Part shown: positions 28,990-42,470 of the stretch, piece after piece
How the letters are laid out: each line of letters begins with the position of its first letter
Numbering within the stretch: the first letter of the stretch is position 1
Origin: Roseiarcus sp963767245
GTDB lineage: Bacteria; Pseudomonadota; Alphaproteobacteria; Rhizobiales; Beijerinckiaceae
Assembly (NCBI GenBank): GCA_963767245.1
Contig: CAVYDG010000016.1
Location: forward strand, 5,819-69,818
DNA length: 64,000 nucleotides
Direction of reading: 5' to 3'
Notes under the pieces: model-generated
What the model saw: only the letters and a program-made list of their open reading frames with translations
Told to the model about the DNA's origin: nothing
The model's database searches: none
Translations under genes and position numbers: made by a program

Positions 28990-30257
28990 CCCTCATGAAT
29001 CCCCTCATTTTTGTGGGACTCGAAAAAGCCTGAGTTTGGGAGTCCTCGGGCGCCCGAATGGAGAATCAGTGGGCCGGGGGATCGATGCGAGCGCCTAAGG
29101 AGCGATTTGATTTCGTTCATCAATTCTTGAAACGGGTGTTCATCGACGACTTGCACGCCAAGCGCGTGCTGTCTTTGGCCAACGGAGCGCTCGGGGTGAT
29201 GACCGGGGCGGCGCTCGCGGTGTCCTTGATCGGGCAGGCGCTCGCGCAGGCACGCGGATTGTTCGCCAAGTCCGCGATCAAACAGGTCGACCGCTTGCTG
29301 AGCAACGCGGGCGTGGTCCCCTGGGACTTGTTCGCCTCGTGGGTTCGCGAGTTGGTGGGCGAGCGGCGCGAGATCGTCGTGGCGATGGATTGGACCGACT
29401 TCGACGCCGACAACCAGTCCACGCTCGCGCTGCACCTCGTCACCCGCCACGGAAGGGCCATGCCCCTCCTCTGGCTCACCGTCGACAAGGACGAACTGAA
29501 AAACCAGCGCAACGATTTCGAGGACCTGTGCCTGTCCCGGCTGAAGGCGCTCCTGCCTGATGGCGTCGCAGTGACGATCCTAGCCGACCGCGGCTTCGGC
29601 GACGTCAAGCTGTTCGAATTCCTGGAGAGCCTGAGATTCCGATACGTCATCCGGTTTCGCGGCGACATCCATGTCAGCGCCGCCGACGGCGAAACGCGGT
29701 TGGCCGCCGACTGGGTCGGCAAAGGCGGGCGGGCGCGCATGTTGCGCGACGCCGAAGTCACCGCCACTCGCCAGAAGGTCGGCGCGGTCGTTTGCGTGAA
29801 GGCTGTGGGCATGAAGGAGGCTTGGCATCTGGCCGCCAGCGACGGCGCGCTTTCCGCGCCCCAGATCATCACGCTCTATTCCAAAAGGTGGACCATCGAG
29901 CCCAGCTTCCGCGACAGCAAGGATCTGCGCTTCGGGATGGGCATGAGCGTGCTGAGGATCAATGATCCGCAACGCCGCGACCGCCTCCTGCTCCTCAACG
30001 CCTTCGCCATCCTGCTGCTGACCATCTTGGGCGCCGCCGGCGAAAGCCTCGGCATGGATCGCCAACTGCGGACCAGCACCGCCAAACGCCGCGTCCATTC
30101 CCTGTTCCGGCAAGGATGCCTGCTCTACGACCTCATCCCCAACATGCCAGACCAACGCCTGCGACCGCTCATCGAACGCTATCAGGAACTTCTAAGTCAA
30201 AATCGAACCTTCTCTGCGGCCTTCGGCATCGCCTGAAAATGAGGGGATACATGAGGG
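28990..30257 (+). mobile_element. IS4-family element, complete copy
   Basis: The inverted repeats start CCCTCATGAATCCCCTCATT (left) and CCCTCATGTATCCCCTCATT (right). It is flanked by CGGTG at 28985-28989 and 30258-30262. 1268 bp with one transposase. A deleted copy lies at 58731-59516. Confidence 0.88.
29058..30236 (+). CDS. IS4-family transposase
   Basis: 392 residues (an alternative start is MRAPKERFDFVHQFLK at 29085). A DDE core is visible: first Asp in IVVAMDWTDFDADNQ, second in TILADRGFGDVKLFEF, then the YREK-like region with the Glu in YSKRWTIEPSFRDSKD and FGMGMSVLRINDPQRRD. It appears intact and was the agent that split the glycosyltransferase gene. Confidence 0.9.
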   Translation: MENQWAGGSMRAPKERFDFVHQFLKRVFIDDLHAKRVLSLANGALGVMTGAALAVSLIGQALAQARGLFAKSAIKQVDRLLSNAGVVPWDLFASWVRELVGERREIVVAMDWTDFDADNQSTLALHLVTRHGRAMPLLWLTVDKDELKNQRNDFEDLCLSRLKALLPDGVAVTILADRGFGDVKLFEFLESLRFRYVIRFRGDIHVSAADGETRLAADWVGKGGRARMLRDAEVTATRQKVGAVVCVKAVGMKEAWHLAASDGALSAPQIITLYSKRWTIEPSFRDSKDLRFGMGMSVLRINDPQRRDRLLLLNAFAILLLTILGAAGESLGMDRQLRTSTAKRRVHSLFRQGCLLYDLIPNMPDQRLRPLIERYQELLSQNRTFSAAFGIA

Positions 30258-31054
30258 CGGTGCCTGGATACGCTGACCCGTCAGGTGTGTAATTCTGGCA
30301 CATATGAAATATTTGTCGTGGATAACGCCAGTACAGACACAACAAAAGACGTTGTTCACGACTGGATTTCTAGAGATGGCCGAATCTCGTACATCCACGA
30401 GCCCGTGCAAGGAGTGGCTCACGCCCGGAATACAGCGCTTCGCAACACGACGTCTCCCATTATCGCTTTTACGGATGATGATCAGACCGTTCCAGAAGAT
30501 TGAGTGTCTCTATTCATATCGGGCTTCTCCTCGCTACCCTCCAATGTGTTTGCGCTCGGAGGAGAGATTGACCCTGTATTCGAATGCGAGCGCCCCGAAT
30601 GGCTTACCGATAATCTGCTGAGGCCGCTTTCTGCTCGTGTGGGTTGGTCCGAAACTCCGCGGTATTTGCAGGGCAAGGAGTGGATTGGTGAGGGCAATTC
30701 AGCGTACCGGACTGAACTGTTGCGGAAATATGGCGGTTTTACCGAGGAGCTCGGCCGCCGAGGCGACCTTCTGTTGTCTTCAGAAAATTATGTAAATGAT
30801 GTGGCGCGTCAAGACGGTTGCTTGATCTATTTTGATCCAAGAATAAGGATTATACACTTCATTCCTGCCTCGCGGCTAAAGAAGGACTGGTTTCGCCGGC
30901 GGTTTTTCTGGATGGGAGTCACCAGGTCAATGTTGCCGCGAATTGCTGAATCGCGATATGGGATTGTCCACCCTCATTTGCGCAAGCAGCGTCTACCGGC
31001 GTCGCCATCGGATTGGATCGACCTGGTTTCAGACGAAAGCGATGGGGAAGGGCG

Positions 31055-31642
31055 GTGATCGTGCCGAGGCCAAATTCCGGCGAGCGTGAATGGCGGGAGC
31101 CGCTGGGTCCGAACGCTGTCGGATTTGATGCGGAGGGACGGTTGTATTGCGATTCATCCAATTCGGACTCTGAGAGTCGGAGAGACGAGGGCGAGCTGTT
31201 TCTTTGCGAGCGAACCGGCAAACTCTATTTGGTGTACCCTGCTGATGGGGAGCATTCACCGCGCCGGCGCCGGGTCGCTGAAGCCTCGGCCGTGGCCATG
31301 AAGTCTGCTTACGCTGAGCTTGAAACTCGCCTGCAAGTGGCCGAGGCCCAGGCCTCCGCCACGGAGGCGTTGCTGCGCCAGGCGCTCGAATCTCGCGACG
31401 GACTGGTCCGCCAGAATAGCTATTTGAAGGGTCGCGGGGTCCGGGCGCGGCTGTTTTTCAATGCGGAAGGGCGTCCGACCAAACTATTGCGCCGTGTCTT
31501 GTTCCATACGAACGGCAAGCCGCGAGGCATCTTCCGCAAACGCGTACTTCGCGCCAAACCCGGCACGGCTTTGCACCACTGGCTCACCAGTCCGGCCTAC
31601 CTTGCGCTGCCGCGCGCCGAGCGGCCTCCTCCCCAGAATTAG
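31055..31642 (+). CDS. Hypothetical protein coupled to glycosyltransferase
   Basis: Probable GTG start at 31055 overlapping the glycosyltransferase stop (GTGA), giving ~195 residues; a start at 31013 is the alternative. The N-terminal part (GPNAVGFDAEGRLYCDSSNS, CERTGKLYLVYPADGEH) is beta-like. A short coiled coil follows (AYAELETRLQVAEAQASATE), and the C-terminal block has a repeated pattern RARLFFNAEGRPTKLLRRVL / FHTNGKPRGIFRKRVL. Such G-x-P-R blocks occur near surface-polysaccharide glycosyltransferases, but I cannot name the function. Confidence 0.6.
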   Translation: MIVPRPNSGEREWREPLGPNAVGFDAEGRLYCDSSNSDSESRRDEGELFLCERTGKLYLVYPADGEHSPRRRRVAEASAVAMKSAYAELETRLQVAEAQASATEALLRQALESRDGLVRQNSYLKGRGVRARLFFNAEGRPTKLLRRVLFHTNGKPRGIFRKRVLRAKPGTALHHWLTSPAYLALPRAERPPPQN

Positions 31643-31667
31643 GCCCGGAATTCCCGCGGGCGCCAAC

Positions 31668-36087
<4,420 letters not shown>

Positions 36088-36211
36088 GCGGTCTGGCTCC
36101 TTGACGACGCCGTCGGATGAAGTTTGGGGCGCCTATATATGGCGCCGCGTCGCGTTTTGCGCATCCTTCCGCCGAGGGTTCGCGCCAATTGCAACAAAAG
36201 AGGACTACGCA

Positions 36212-36931
36212 ATGACCACCCACCCCGAAACGACCGCCGCCCTCAACGACGGCGCAAGCATGCCGCAGTTCGGGCTTGGCGTCTTCCAGACGCCGCCAGA
36301 CGAGACTGAACGAATCGTGGGCATGGCGGTCGGCGATGGCTATCGGCTCGTCGACACCGCGTCGATGTACCGGAACGAAGAAGGCGTCGGCAAGGCGCTG
36401 CGGGGTCGCGCCGACGTGTACATCACGACGAAGCTCGGCAATTCCGATCACGGCTTCGACGAAACTTTGCGGGCGTTCGACGGGAGCATGACGAAGATCG
36501 GCCGCGAAACCCTCGATCTCTATCTGATCCATTGGCCGCGCCCGCGGGTCAATCGCTACGTCGAAAGCTGGAGAGCGCTCGTGCGGCTGCAAAAGGACCG
36601 CCGCGTCCGCTCGATCGGGGTCTCGAATTTCAATCGCGATCACCTCGAGCGGATCATCGCCGAGACCGGGGTCACGCCCGCCGTCAACCAGATCGAGCTT
36701 CACCCGCGGTTCCAGCAAAAGGCGCTGCGCGCATTTCACGACCAGAGCGGGATCAAGACGGAATCATGGAGCCCGCTCGGCCGCGGGGCCTTGCTTGGCG
36801 AAAAGGCAATTGTCGACATTGCCGCCAAGCATCGGAAGACTCCGGCGCAAGTCGTCATCCGCTGGCATCTCGACAGCGACGGAGCCGGAGCGGCGCGGCG
36901 TCCGCAAGGAATTTTACCAAGGAAAACCTAG
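36212..36931 (+). pseudogene. Aldo-keto reductase, C-terminus lost
   Basis: Starts MTTHPETTAALNDGASMPQF, with AGAGGA upstream. An aldo/keto reductase of the 2,5-diketogluconate reductase type: the active-site Asp and Tyr in RLVDTASMYRNEEGVGKAL, Lys in VYITTKLGN, the His region DLYLIHWPRP, then IGVSNFNRDHLERI and VNQIELHPRFQQ. It would use NADPH to reduce carbonyls. After VVIRWHLDS the expected SVTPARIxEN-type segment is replaced by unrelated codons (AGAARRPQGILPRKT), so ~40 residues including cofactor-binding elements are missing. Probably inactive. Confidence 0.8.
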
Positions 36932-36991
36932 CGTTTTCCGGTCGACGTATCATATTGGGGAAACGCGAGGGAACTTAAGGAAGGGCATTTA

Positions 36992-37020
36992 CCTTCCCCC
37001 AGGGCGCCGGGGAAGGGTTT
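36992..37020 (+). terminator. Possible intrinsic terminator
   Basis: Stem CCTTCCCC (36992-36999) with GGGGAAGG (37009-37016), loop CAGGGCGCC, followed by GTTTT. It is positioned after the reductase and just before the integrase fragment. Confidence 0.5.
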
Positions 37021-37028
37021 TCGACACC

Positions 37029-37211
37029 ATGACGATCAAGCTGGAAATGACGCAGGCGTGGCTCGACTCGAAGCCGAAGCCAGATGAGTACGTCGACACG
37101 AAAACGGACCTGCGGCTCATCGCCCGCCAGAGCGGCGTGATGTCGTGGGCGGTCAGATACTGGTTCGAGAAGCAACAGAAGCTGACCATAGGCAACTACC
37201 CGAGGGTCAGT
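37029..37211 (+). pseudogene. P4-type integrase, N-terminal fragment
   Basis: MTIKLEMTQAWLDSKPKPDE, then LRLIARQSGVMSWAVRYWFE and QQKLTIGNYPRV, is the DUF4102-like arm-binding domain at the start of P4/CP4-type tyrosine integrases. It is cut at 37211 by the IS21 element. This integrase class commonly targets tRNA genes, which is relevant to the tRNA-Arg scar at 59704. Confidence 0.75.
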
Positions 37212-37282
37212 TGTCGATTTCCGCTGAGATTTGACCCGGGATTTCCATTGAGAACTGACCCGGCTTGATGATGGTTTCGGGG

Positions 37283-37747
37283 TCAGGCGTTCGTCAAGTT
37301 CCGGGATTTCTCCTTTGCGGGTTTGGCGGCTTTTGCCGAGCTGTTCTTGAAGCGGAAGCTGTCGTTTCCGGTTTCGAGGATATGACAGCGGTGGGTGAGA
37401 CGATCGAGTAGAGCGGTCGTCATCTTCGGGTCTCCGAACACGGTTGCCCACTCGCCGAAGCTGAGATTGGTTGTGATGATGACGCTGGTTCGCTCGTAGA
37501 GCTTGCTCAGCAGATGGAAGAGCAACGCGCCGCCTGAGGCGCTGAACGGCAGGTAACCAAGCTCGTCGAGGATGACGAGATCAGAGTGGGTGAGCCGCGC
37601 CGCGAGCTGGCCGGGTTTGCCCTGAAGCTTCTCTTGTTCGAGAGCGTTGACGAGTTCGATAGTGGAGAAGAAGCGGACGCGCTTGCGGTGATGATCGATG
37701 GCCTGGACGCCGATCGCCGTGGCGAGATGCGTTTTCCCCGTGCCGGG
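37283..37747 (-). pseudogene. istB: istB, 3' part (after P-loop)
   Basis: Read on the minus strand from the junction this gives GTGKTHLATAIGVQAIDHHR, SDLVILDELGYLPFSASGGA (Walker B), TTNLSFGEWATVFGDPKMTT and DSFRFKNSSAKAAKPAKEKS. It is the remainder of the gene whose start is at 40668, separated by the serine-recombinase element. Confidence 0.88.
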
Positions 37748-37761
37748 CGAGACAGCGACAT

Positions 37762-38226
37762 GGCGCCGGGATTCTGGCGAGCGAAGAGACGATCTACTAC
37801 GCCTTTCATCCGCTGGCCGGCAGGATAGTGTCGTCGACTGGTCGGCGGGTGGTGCGCTGCGGCGATGTGCATCTTACGATCCGTCTCGCTGACGGCACGT
37901 TGACGTTGACGCCGGAATGGATGTTACGGCCCGCGGCTGCCGGCTGCGAGATCCGTTCGGCTCCGCGGCTTTGCGTGGCGCGGCTGCGCGATCTGCGCGC
38001 CTATCTGGATGCGGTTCTAGGCTCCTACGATGGGGATTTGCCCCTGACTGACGGAGCCGATCATGTGTCTGAACCGCCGACCACCGGATCTATTCGAAGA
38101 GCGGCCCCGCCAGCGACCGATCCCAAGGGAACGCCGCCAAGCGATGGTGGAAAGCGTGCGAGCGCTTCTGACGGAGGCTCTTTCGCAGAAAGTCTCGACT
38201 TCGATCCGGAAGGAGGCGCGCCATGA
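37762..38226 (+). CDS. DUF5372-like protein of the recombinase module
   Basis: The frame is open from the left junction: ILASEETIYYAFHPLAGRIV, then LADGTLTLTPEWMLRPAA and LCVARLRDLRAYLDAVL. The HPLAGR, LTPEWM and RLRDLRAYLD blocks resemble DUF5372 proteins, which I recall as neighbours of recombinase genes. There is no ATG at the expected start; ATT 37771, CTG 37774 or GTG 37828 are candidates, so the start is uncertain. The frame ends in a low-complexity tail with its TGA overlapping the recombinase ATG (ATGA at 38223). Confidence 0.55.
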   Translation, partial: GAGILASEETIYYAFHPLAGRIVSSTGRRVVRCGDVHLTIRLADGTLTLTPEWMLRPAAAGCEIRSAPRLCVARLRDLRAYLDAVLGSYDGDLPLTDGADHVSEPPTTGSIRRAAPPATDPKGTPPSDGGKRASASDGGSFAESLDFDPEGGAP

Positions 38227-38242
38227 GCCGGGTCGAGGCTGA
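38063..38242 (+). CDS. Small ORF overlapping recombinase start
   Basis: MCLNRRPPDLFEERPRQRPI, then QAMVESVRALLTEALSQKVS, 59 residues, predicted mainly helical. It overlaps both the tail of the DUF5372-like frame and the first 20 bases of the recombinase gene. I recall small ORFs at this position in related recombinase modules; its role is unknown. Confidence 0.45.
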   Translation: MCLNRRPPDLFEERPRQRPIPRERRQAMVESVRALLTEALSQKVSTSIRKEARHEPGRG

Positions 38243-40304
38243 TCATCTCGCCCGGGAGGCGATTGTCTACGTCCGCCAGTCGACGATCGACCAGGTGAAC
38301 AACAACGTCGAGAGCCGTCGACGGCAGTATGGACTGGTCGAGCGAGCCCGACAGCTTGGCTGGGCCAACATCAGTGTCATTGATGACGATCTCGGCCGTT
38401 CGGGCTCCGGCGTCAGCCGCCCCGGGTTTGAGAAGCTTCTGGCGGCGATCTGCGACGGCCGGGTCGGCGCGGTGGTGTCGATCGAGGCGTCGCGCCTGGC
38501 CCGCAACGGACGAGACTGGCACACGCTGCTGGAGTTCTGCGGCCTCGTCGGGACGCTGATCGCCGACGAGGACGGCGTCTACGATCCCCGTCTTCCAAAC
38601 GACCGGCTCCTGCTCGGCATGAAGGGAACGATGAGCGAGATGGAGCTGACCATCCTGCGCCAGCGCGCCCATGAAGCGCTCAAACAGAAAGCGCGACGCG
38701 GCGAGCTCTTCACATCAGTCGCGATTGGCTATGTGCGCAGCAAACCGGACTGGATCGAGAAGGATCCGGACCTTCGCGTGCGCGAAGCGCTCGCATTGGT
38801 CTTCCGCAAGTTCGCCGAGATGCAGAGCGTGCGGCAGGTGCATCTTTGGTTCCGGCAGGAGAGTATCGCGCTGCCCGCCGTCGACCATGGACCTGAAGGC
38901 CGACATTTGCAGTGGAAAGCCCCGGTCTACAATACAATCCTTCACATCCTAACCAACCCGATCTACGCCGGCGCCTATGCTTATGGTCGGTCGATGAGCA
39001 AGACGAGAATCGAGAATGGCCGAAAGCGGGTCATGCGCGGTCTTCCGGTCGAACAGTCTGAATGGGATGTTTTGATCCGCGATCACCATCAGGGTTATAT
39101 CGGCTGGGACGCCTTCGAGAGGAATCAGCGCCTGATCAAGGACAACGCAAACGGCAAGAGCTTTGCGAGCCGGGGCGCTGTGCGGCGGGGAGAAGCCTTG
39201 CTCGCCGGCTTGTTCCGCTGCGGCCATTGCGGTCGGAAGCTGCATGTCGCCTACGGCGGAACGAAGGGCGATGTCGCGCGCTATCACTGCCGAGGCGCTT
39301 CCATCAACCACGGGACCGAGCGCTGCATTGGCTTCGGCAGTCTTCGCGTCGACGCCGCAGTCGCCGCCGAGGTCGTGGAGCGCATTCAGCCTCTCGGCGT
39401 CGAAGCGGCCCTGGCGGCTCTTCAGGCGCGAGGACGCGAAGACGGCGAGAAGCATCGACAGGTCGAGCTGGCGCTCGAGCAGGCGCGTTTCGAGGCTGTG
39501 CACGCTCGACGGCAATATGACGCCGTCGATCCCGACAACCGTCTGGTCGCGGGCGAACTCGAGCGGCGCTGGAACGAGCGCCTGAAAGAAGAGCGACGCC
39601 TTCAGGATGAGCTCACAGCGCTCAGCGTTGCGCCGTTGAATGGCGTAACTCCAGGCGAGCGAGAGGCGCTGCTCCGGCTCGGCGCTGACGTCGAACGCGC
39701 CTGGCATGCGGAAGGGGCGACCATAGCCACGCGCAAACGGATCGTTCGCATGCTGATCGAAGAGATCGTCGTGCGCACGGAGGATGACGGTCTCGATCTC
39801 GTCATCCGCTGGGCGGGCGAGGATCATACGGCTCTACGCGTCCGCAAGAACCGCACGGGCGAGCACCGCTGGCGCGTCGACGCCGACGTTGTCGATCTGG
39901 TGCGGGCGATGGCCCGGCAGATGCCGGACATGGGGATTGCGGCTGCTCTCAATCGGGCTGGCAAGACGACGACCAAGGGGCATTCGTGGACCCGAACGCG
40001 GGTGGCCTCCCTACGCAAGGATCACAACATTGTCGTCTATCGAGAGGGCGAACGTGCCGAGCGAGGAGAGGTCACGCTTGACGAGGCGGCAGAGGCTTTG
40101 TCGGTCAGTCCGGCGACTGTTCGTCGCCTGATTGTCGAAGGAGCGTTGCCTGCGAACCAATCCTGCAAGGGCGGCCCGTGGGCCATTCGAGCCTCCGATC
40201 TTGGGCGCGCGGAGGTGGCCCGGGAGGCCGAGCGACGAAGAAAGCGCTCTCGGATAGGTCCGCCATCTGAAGACGAGCCAGAGCTAGCCCTGAACTTTCA
40301 ATGA
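38223..40304 (+). CDS. Large serine recombinase
   Basis: 693 residues. The resolvase domain has AIVYVRQSTIDQV with catalytic Ser20 and DDDLGRSGSGVSRPGFE. A recombinase domain follows (IYAGAYAYGRSMSK), then a zinc ribbon (CGHCGRKL ... YHCRG ... CIGFG), a coiled coil (EKHRQVELALEQARFEAV), and a C-terminal excisionase-like HTH (LDEAAEALSVSPATVRRLIV). It catalyses site-specific insertion and excision through a Ser-DNA link. It is intact and is the probable integrase of the element sitting in istB. Confidence 0.92.
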   Translation: MSRVEADHLAREAIVYVRQSTIDQVNNNVESRRRQYGLVERARQLGWANISVIDDDLGRSGSGVSRPGFEKLLAAICDGRVGAVVSIEASRLARNGRDWHTLLEFCGLVGTLIADEDGVYDPRLPNDRLLLGMKGTMSEMELTILRQRAHEALKQKARRGELFTSVAIGYVRSKPDWIEKDPDLRVREALALVFRKFAEMQSVRQVHLWFRQESIALPAVDHGPEGRHLQWKAPVYNTILHILTNPIYAGAYAYGRSMSKTRIENGRKRVMRGLPVEQSEWDVLIRDHHQGYIGWDAFERNQRLIKDNANGKSFASRGAVRRGEALLAGLFRCGHCGRKLHVAYGGTKGDVARYHCRGASINHGTERCIGFGSLRVDAAVAAEVVERIQPLGVEAALAALQARGREDGEKHRQVELALEQARFEAVHARRQYDAVDPDNRLVAGELERRWNERLKEERRLQDELTALSVAPLNGVTPGEREALLRLGADVERAWHAEGATIATRKRIVRMLIEEIVVRTEDDGLDLVIRWAGEDHTALRVRKNRTGEHRWRVDADVVDLVRAMARQMPDMGIAAALNRAGKTTTKGHSWTRTRVASLRKDHNIVVYREGERAERGEVTLDEAAEALSVSPATVRRLIVEGALPANQSCKGGPWAIRASDLGRAEVAREAERRRKRSRIGPPSEDEPELALNFQ

Positions 40305-40334
40305 CATGGTGAGGTGAGCATTATGACTCGGGCT

Positions 40335-40668
40335 CGGGGCCGCCGACCAGGACGACATTGTGGGCGTCTTCCAGGAACTCGCATCGGTGGAGTTGACGCG
40401 CGAGCGCCTCGTTGACCTCACTGCTGGCGAAGTCGAAGCCGGCGAGATCGCGATAGTTTGGAAAGCGGGCGGCCTTGAGCTGATAGGCTGTCGATCTCAC
40501 CTCCCTGTCGGCCGTCTCCGCCTTCAGGAGCTGCGATAGGATGGGCAGCGCTGCCTCAAAGGCCGGAGAGCCTTGCTCGGTCAACTCGCTGACGGCCTGA
40601 GCCATGCCGTGCATTTTGAGACTGCGCAGCATGATGATGATCGCGCCGGCGGCGGGATTATGACGCAT
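40335..40668 (-). pseudogene. istB: istB, 5' part (up to P-loop)
   Basis: MRHNPAAGAIIIMLRSLKMH, then LKAETADREVRSTAYQLKAA, ending NVVLVGGP at the recombinase-element junction. The start overlaps the istA stop by 11 bases, as is usual for IS21. The other half is at 37283-37747. Confidence 0.88.
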
Positions 40669-42190
40669 GGCGCGCCTCCCGGACTTTGCGCAGGGCGTCG
40701 TAGCGCTCGACGTTGGACTGCGGCTCGGTGGTCAGCGTCAGAGCCTGGGGCGCCTTTATCGTAGGCGCATCTGTCGGCTTCCCGTCGACCAAGCGGTGCA
40801 GCAGGTTCAGAATATGGGTCTTGGTCGGCGCGCCGGCCTCCAGCGCCAGTTCGACGGCGGCGAGCACGGCCTGTTCGTCATGCTGGAGAACCAGGGCCAA
40901 AATCTCGACCATCTCGCGGTCGCCGCCTGGTGTCTTAAGCATGCGCAGCTGCAGAGCCCGGAAGGCCGGCGGCAGTTCGGCGAACGGCGCGCCATTGCGC
41001 AGGGCCCCAGGCTTGCGTTGAACGACCGCCAGATAGTGCCGCCAGTCGTAGACCGTTGTGGTGCTCGTCCGTTCGTGAGAGCGGGCGAAGACGCGACGAT
41101 GCTCGCAGACGATCTGCCCCTCGGCGACGACGACGATTCGCTCGGGATATACCCGCACGCTGACCGGGCGATTGGCGAAGGACGCCGGCACGCTGTAGCG
41201 ATTGCGCTCCAGATGGATCAGGCATGTCGGCGACACGCGCTTGGCGTATTCGACGAAGCCGTCGAACCGGCGGGGAAGCTGCATCAGACACTGCGACTCT
41301 TCGAGCCAGGCGTCGGCGATCGCGCCAGGGTGCGAGCCGTGTAGGGTCTGCGCCCATAGCTCCTGGCATCGCATCTCCAGCCAATCGTTCAGCGCCGCCA
41401 GGGTGGGGAAGTTGGGCATGGGCTGCCAGAGCCGATGGCGCGCATCCTGGACGTTCTTCTCGATCTGCCCCTTCTCCCACCCGGAAGCCGGATTGCAGAA
41501 CTCCGCCTCGAATAGGAAGTGGCTGACCATGGCCGAGAAGCGGGCGTTGACTTGGCGCTCCTTTCCCCGGCCGACCTTGTCGACGGCCGTTCGCATGTTG
41601 TCGTAGATGCCCCGCCGCGGCACACCCCCCAGCACGCGGAAGGCGTGGTTATGGGCGTCGAACAGCATCTCATGGGTCTGCTGAGGATAGGCGCGGAGTA
41701 TGAAGGCGCGGCTGTAGGAGAGCTTGAAGTGGGCGACCTGCAACTTGGTCCGCTCGCCGCCGATGACCGCCCAGTCTTCCGACCAGTCGAACTGGAACGC
41801 TTCGCCAGGCAAAAACGCCAGCGGCACGAACACCCCGCGGCCGCACGTCTTCTGTTCCTGTTGCCGAGCGGCCTTCCAGTCGCGAGCGAAGGCCGCCACC
41901 CGATTATAGGAGCCGTCATAGCCGAGGGCGGCCAGATCAGCGTGCAGTTGCTTGGTCGTCCGCTTCTGCTTGCGGGACTTCCCGGACTCCTGCCGCAGCA
42001 TCTGCGACAGCTTGTCGGCGTAAGGGTCCAGCTTGCTCGGGCGGTCAGGGATGTTGAACTTCGGTTCAACGGTGTCCGAGCGCAGGTATTTGCGGACTGT
42101 GTTCCTCGACAGACCTGTGCGTCGGGATATCTCTCGGATCGAGAAATGATCTCGATAGTGCCAGCGTCGGATGACGCTCAATAACTCCAT
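40658..42190 (-). CDS. istA: IstA, IS21 transposase
   Basis: From MELLSVIRRWHYRDHFSIRE (HTH: SIREISRRTGLSRNTVRKYL), ~510 residues. A start at 42223 would add 11. DDE core with EAFQFDWSEDWAVI, RRGIYDNMRTAVDKV and, after it, GWEKGQIEKNVQDARHRLW containing the Glu; C-terminal domain NRYSVPASFANRPVSVRVYP. It appears intact, but its partner istB is split, so the element is probably immobile unless the recombinase excises its cargo. Confidence 0.92.
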   Translation of the reverse strand: MELLSVIRRWHYRDHFSIREISRRTGLSRNTVRKYLRSDTVEPKFNIPDRPSKLDPYADKLSQMLRQESGKSRKQKRTTKQLHADLAALGYDGSYNRVAAFARDWKAARQQEQKTCGRGVFVPLAFLPGEAFQFDWSEDWAVIGGERTKLQVAHFKLSYSRAFILRAYPQQTHEMLFDAHNHAFRVLGGVPRRGIYDNMRTAVDKVGRGKERQVNARFSAMVSHFLFEAEFCNPASGWEKGQIEKNVQDARHRLWQPMPNFPTLAALNDWLEMRCQELWAQTLHGSHPGAIADAWLEESQCLMQLPRRFDGFVEYAKRVSPTCLIHLERNRYSVPASFANRPVSVRVYPERIVVVAEGQIVCEHRRVFARSHERTSTTTVYDWRHYLAVVQRKPGALRNGAPFAELPPAFRALQLRMLKTPGGDREMVEILALVLQHDEQAVLAAVELALEAGAPTKTHILNLLHRLVDGKPTDAPTIKAPQALTLTTEPQSNVERYDALRKVREARHAS

Positions 42191-42296
42191 GTCGATCACT
42201 CCGATGCCCCCCCAAATGGCCAAGGGGGGAAGGTTCGAACATGGGTCAGTTCTCGGTGGAAAAACCCGTAGCGCCCGGGTCAGCTCTCAGTGGAAA

Positions 42297-42470
42297 TCAA
42301 CATTTGCGGCTCTTGGCGGATAGGCCGACCATCAGGGCGACTATGACGACCAGAGCCACGTTGGGGTTAACACCAGCGAGCGAGAACGCAAAGACGCCAA
42401 GCCCAGCGACCACCACAAGGATGATGATGCCGATGGCGATCTCAAGCTCTCCCCGAAGATCGTCGGTCAT
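42297..42470 (-). CDS. Small membrane protein, last of a coupled operon, 3' end altered by IS21
   Basis: MTDDLRGELEIAIGIIILVV, then VAGLGVFAFSLAGVNPNVAL and VVIVALMVGLSAKSRK: two hydrophobic helices, 57 residues. Its stop codon is the TGA in the IS21 tip (TGTTGA), so the natural C-terminus was lost by the insertion. Its ATG overlaps the stop of the gene upstream (ATGA). Confidence 0.55.
   Translation of the reverse strand: MTDDLRGELEIAIGIIILVVVAGLGVFAFSLAGVNPNVALVVIVALMVGLSAKSRKC

Larger units (their letters stand above)
28931..31058 (+). pseudogene. Family 2 glycosyltransferase, split by IS4 and carrying a nonsense codon
   Basis: The start at 28931 (ribosome site GGAG) gives MTDLTVAVCTYNRAEHLSR. 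The IS4 element then interrupts codon 20. After the IS, counting one copy of the CGGTG duplication, the same frame continues CLDTLTRQ, EIFVVDNASTDTTKDVVHDW, VQGVAHARNTALRNT and IIAFTDDDQTVPED. A TGA follows at 30501-30503 where Trp is expected. The same frame then runs on to 31058 (VSLFISGFSSLPSNVF, GEGNSAYRTELLRKYGGF, IHFIPASRLKKDWFRRR). Without IS and stop it would be ~284 residues, a GT-A nucleotide-sugar transferase with DXD-type FTDDD. It is translationally coupled (GTGA) to the next gene. Confidence 0.88.
37748..40338 (+). mobile_element. Large serine recombinase element inserted in the istB P-loop
   Basis: istB is interrupted exactly within the codons for the Walker A motif: upstream part ends VVLVGGP, downstream part begins GTGKT. 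The two junctions share CGGG (37744-37747 and 40335-40338), the likely crossover core. Removing 2591 bp restores GGPGTGKT. Contents are a DUF5372-like gene, a small overlapping gene and a 693-residue serine recombinase, all on the plus strand. Confidence 0.85.
37212..42302 (-). mobile_element. IS21-family element (type C) carrying a serine-recombinase insertion
   Basis: The tips read inward are TGTCGATTTCCGCTGAGA (left) and TGTTGATTTCCACTGAGA (right), each followed by internal repeats with TGACCC. The left and right flanks show no target duplication, suggesting a deletion or rearrangement beside it. Without the 2.6-kb insertion in istB the IS would be ~2.5 kb, normal for IS21. Confidence 0.85.
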
